Shown: piece after piece, positions 5,816 to 7,758 of the stretch
How positions within the stretch are numbered: position 1 is the first letter of the stretch
Layout: each line of letters opens with the position of its first letter
Source: Alphaproteobacteria bacterium
GTDB taxonomy: Bacteria; Pseudomonadota; Alphaproteobacteria; RF32; CAG-977
Direction of reading: 5' to 3'
Assembly: GCA_017476085.1 (NCBI GenBank)
Contig: JAFVEJ010000067.1
Span: forward strand, 1 to 7,758
Length of the DNA stretch: 7,758 nucleotides
Position numbers and translations under genes: made by a program
Notes under the pieces: generated by a model
The model's input: only the letters and a program-made list of their open reading frames with translations
Databases searched by the model: none
Told to the model about the DNA's origin: nothing

Positions 5816-7133
5816 TTTTTTTCGCCTTGATAAATTTCATTGGATCTACCGCATTTCCTCTGATGCGGATTTCATAGTGCAAATGGGGGCCGGTACTGCG
5901 TCCCGTATTCCCCAAAGTCCCTATTCTGTCACCGGCACGCACAGTTTCCCCCTTTGTGACAAAGACTTTTTCCATATGCGCATACCGTGTTCTGAAACCT
6001 AGACCATGGTCAATTTCAACCATATTGCCGTACCATCCCCAACTGCCGGAACGCACGACCTTTCCGGGCGCGGTTGCATAAACCGGCTCGCCGATCATAC
6101 CGCCCAAATCAACGGCTTCATGGCGTGCGGGCGACCCCTGAAACGGGTCTCCTCTGGCTCCGAACGCGGAAGTTACGCGGATTCGTTCAACCGGCTTTCC
6201 CAACGGCAGCGAATTTTGCAGCGTCGTTAAATCATACCAACGATCCAGCCTTTGATTCAAGCTGACTAAAGAGATATTCAAGTCATGCTGAGGTTTTGAC
6301 ATCGGAACCGGAATAAACGGGCCGCCAATCCCTACGGTTTCTTTGTCCCGCCGTATGCGGCGCAACAAATTTTCCATGCCGATTCCCGTATTAGCCAAAG
6401 ATTGTTTGATATCAGACAAGCCGTTTTCAATAACGTTAATGCCGTCATCCGCCAAAAACGCCATTTTACGGAAAGCCAAAATCTGTGTTTCCTGCATACT
6501 TGATATCAAGTCTTCCAGATTTTTGACCTTTTCCTGAAGTATTTTTGTCTCTGCCGCGGCAATATCGCGCTGAAACAAAACTCTATGATACGCCAAACGG
6601 CTGTTGCTTTTTTCGCCGCCGCCTTTAATCATATCGGCCAAACGTTCCCGTACCAATGCGATTTCATCTTTCTGCCGAAGCATATTTGTCCGTAATTCTT
6701 CAGTCGGATTTTTTTTTGTTTCCATTGATGCGGAAAGACTGTTCGGATTTACTTTTCTGATTTTAGAAGCTCCGGCCCCATCGGCAATTATATTTTGTTC
6801 TAACGACTCCAAAGCTTTCTGGTTGTCTTCCATTTGCTCGATTATCGTATCCAAATGGTCTGCAAAAAACAGCATTCCGTCTTTCAGATCCGCATATTCA
6901 GCCTGCAATTGTTTTAAGTCATCCGATTTGCGTGTAAAGACAGTATTATAATTTAAGAAATAAAAAGAAGTAAAAACACTCCATGCGATCAAAATCAAAA
7001 AAAACAGAAAAAAGGCCCCCTGCTGTCTTGCCGACAAAGAACAAAAAGAGATTTTATCCTGATCCCGAATCATCAGATCCCGATGTCTGAACCAGCGGAC
7101 TAAAAAGTTTATCTTCATATTCGCAAAAGACAT
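5799..7133 (-). CDS. M23 (LytM) peptidoglycan endopeptidase with membrane anchor and coiled coil, bactofilin partner
   Basis: This 444-residue protein begins with a basic cytoplasmic segment (1-36) followed by one membrane helix (about 38-60, FFLFFLILIAWSVF). A long periplasmic coiled-coil region follows, about 68-260 (for example SDDLKQLQAEYADLKDG and TKILQEKVKNLEDLI). The LytM domain lies at about 315-435. Zinc and catalytic residues are intact: His338 and Asp342 in RHEAVDLGG, His386 in RYAHME and His419 in HLHYE, so it should be an active murein endopeptidase. The architecture (anchor, coiled coil, LytM) matches enzymes encoded next to bactofilins, such as Helicobacter Csd1-type and alphaproteobacterial Ldp proteins. 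AGGAAG at about 7152-7147 lies some 13 bases upstream of the ATG at 7133; an in-frame ATG five codons later has no ribosome site. It shares little beyond the catalytic domain with the other M23 protein at 1443-3080. It heads the operon, divergent from pgpA. Confidence 0.92.
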   Translation of the reverse strand: MSFANMKINFLVRWFRHRDLMIRDQDKISFCSLSARQQGAFFLFFLILIAWSVFTSFYFLNYNTVFTRKSDDLKQLQAEYADLKDGMLFFADHLDTIIEQMEDNQKALESLEQNIIADGAGASKIRKVNPNSLSASMETKKNPTEELRTNMLRQKDEIALVRERLADMIKGGGEKSNSRLAYHRVLFQRDIAAAETKILQEKVKNLEDLISSMQETQILAFRKMAFLADDGINVIENGLSDIKQSLANTGIGMENLLRRIRRDKETVGIGGPFIPVPMSKPQHDLNISLVSLNQRLDRWYDLTTLQNSLPLGKPVERIRVTSAFGARGDPFQGSPARHEAVDLGGMIGEPVYATAPGKVVRSGSWGWYGNMVEIDHGLGFRTRYAHMEKVFVTKGETVRAGDRIGTLGNTGRSTGPHLHYEIRIRGNAVDPMKFIKAKKNVFKS

Positions 7134-7188
7134 TTCTAAAAGCAGCTTCCTGAAATTAATAGAATTTTTTATAACATACTATATGATA

Positions 7189-7203
7189 ATTTCATTCTGA
7201 AAT
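7189..7203. repeat. Perfect short inverted repeat in the divergent pgpA/M23 spacer
   Basis: ATTTCA (7189-7194) and TGAAAT (7198-7203) form a perfect six-base inverted repeat around TTC. Another TGAAAT occurs at 7151-7156, beside the M23 gene. The spacer between the two divergent starts is AT-rich and holds several TATA-like hexamers (for example TATGAT at 7182-7187 on plus, TATAGT at 7183-7178 on minus) but no -35 that I would call. The repeat could be an operator for one or both genes; chance is also possible in such AT-rich DNA. Confidence 0.35.
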
Positions 7204-7234
7204 ACTTTTTTTACATATGAGGACTTTTTTAATT

Positions 7235-7702
7235 ATGTCTCTTCAAACAAAAACCGCTTTTGTATTAGGTACATGGTTCGGTTCAGGCAAGGCGCCTGTT
7301 GCTCCTGGCACATTCGGATCGTTTGCCGCCCTGCCTTTTGCATGGGGAATTATGCTGCTTGGCGGTTGGCCTTTGCTATTGTTTTCGGCGATTATCATTT
7401 ACTTCATCGGCGTATGGAGTGCCGATATCGTTATGCGTGAAATCGGTGTGGAAGATCCCGGTCTGATTGTTATTGACGAAGTTGTCGGTCAATGGCTGGC
7501 GTTGCTGACCATGCCTTTGGATCCGATCGGGTATTTGATCGCTTTTTTCTTTTTCCGCCTTTTTGATATTTTAAAACCGTGGCCTGCATGCTGGGCCGAC
7601 TCAAAGCTGCACAGCGCGACCGGCGTTATGCTGGACGATGTTTTTGCGGGATTATACGCGTTGCTTTGCGCAACACTTGTTTTCCATTATTTTATGGCAT
7701 AA
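7235..7702 (+). CDS. pgpA: Phosphatidylglycerophosphatase A
   Basis: PgpA removes the phosphate from phosphatidylglycerol phosphate in the inner membrane, the last step of phosphatidylglycerol synthesis. From the ATG at 7235 the product is 155 residues. Family motifs are all visible: GTWFGSGKAPVAPGTFGS (12-29), DPGLIVIDEVVGQW (74-87, acidic Asp81/Glu82), FRLFDILKPWP (107-117) and GVMLDDVFAGLYA (130-142, Asp134/Asp135). Several hydrophobic helices separate them (about 30-63, 90-110, 137-152). An earlier in-frame ATG at 7217 would add six residues, but nothing resembling a ribosome site precedes it. The later ATG has TGAGGA (7218-7223) 11 bases upstream and its N-terminus matches family members better, so I chose it. 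It is divergent from the M23-bactofilin operon. Confidence 0.94.
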   Translation: MSLQTKTAFVLGTWFGSGKAPVAPGTFGSFAALPFAWGIMLLGGWPLLLFSAIIIYFIGVWSADIVMREIGVEDPGLIVIDEVVGQWLALLTMPLDPIGYLIAFFFFRLFDILKPWPACWADSKLHSATGVMLDDVFAGLYALLCATLVFHYFMA

Positions 7703-7758
7703 ACCGGCTTTCCCAAACAGGCTGTTTCCCCGCCGGGAGGGCGTTGTCCCCTAACGGG
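7703..7758. other. Window end after pgpA: hairpin-forming, no gene seen
   Basis: CCGGC (7704-7708) can pair with GCCGG (7732-7736) around a 23-base loop, and CGTT/AACG brackets CCCCT closer to the edge. No T-tract is visible before the sequence ends, so a terminator for pgpA cannot be confirmed, nor the start of another gene. Confidence 0.3.

Noticed and set aside
7217..7234. Upstream ATG for pgpA adding six residues
   Set aside because: No ribosome site precedes it, while a TGAGGA sits before the ATG at 7235 and the shorter N-terminus fits the family.

Overview
The window is a compact, gene-dense piece of bacterial chromosome that reads as alphaproteobacterial. The strongest pointers are two adjacent genes for families largely confined to that class: a GapR-type (DUF2312) nucleoid protein and a TrcR-type (DUF1013) cell-cycle regulator. 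The base composition is moderate, AT-richer than most free-living members of the class. I cannot name a genus. I saw no phage genes, insertion sequence, CRISPR array, toxin-antitoxin pair or defence genes.

Layout. (1) Positions 1-487, minus strand: a translation-apparatus unit running leftward from a TTGACA promoter through tRNA-Tyr(GTA) and tRNA-Gly(TCC), then a G/C-run-rich hairpin region ending in a terminator-like stem, then the first 46 codons of tuf (EF-Tu), which leaves the window. (2) 572-1363, plus strand: rlmB, a 23S rRNA 2'-O-methyltransferase, divergent from the tRNAs. (3) 1443-4058, plus strand: a membrane-anchored M23 (LytM) peptidoglycan endopeptidase followed after 39 bases by a lipase class-3 protein with an N-terminal membrane or export segment. 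(4) 4053-4087: a stem-loop with its T-tract on the minus strand separates these genes from the convergent trcR-gapR operon (4107-4949), which has a well-formed promoter at 4986-5014. (5) 5011-7133, minus strand: a second M23 peptidase with a coiled coil, a bactofilin and an unrecognised 130-residue protein, all three overlapping and probably translationally coupled. (6) 7235-7702, plus strand: pgpA, phosphatidylglycerophosphatase A, divergent from that operon.

How the genes fit together. tRNAs, tuf and rlmB serve translation. The two M23 peptidases and the bactofilin are a cell-wall and cell-shape set; pairing of M23 enzymes with bactofilins is known from shape and stalk systems such as Helicobacter CcmA/Csd1 and Caulobacter BacA. 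TrcR and GapR link transcription and chromosome topology to the cell cycle. PgpA makes phosphatidylglycerol.

Most families here are known. The least explained items are the 130-residue third member of the bactofilin operon, the mutually exclusive hairpins in front of tuf, and the inverted repeat in the divergent pgpA/M23 spacer. I found no clear evidence for a wholly new multi-gene system.
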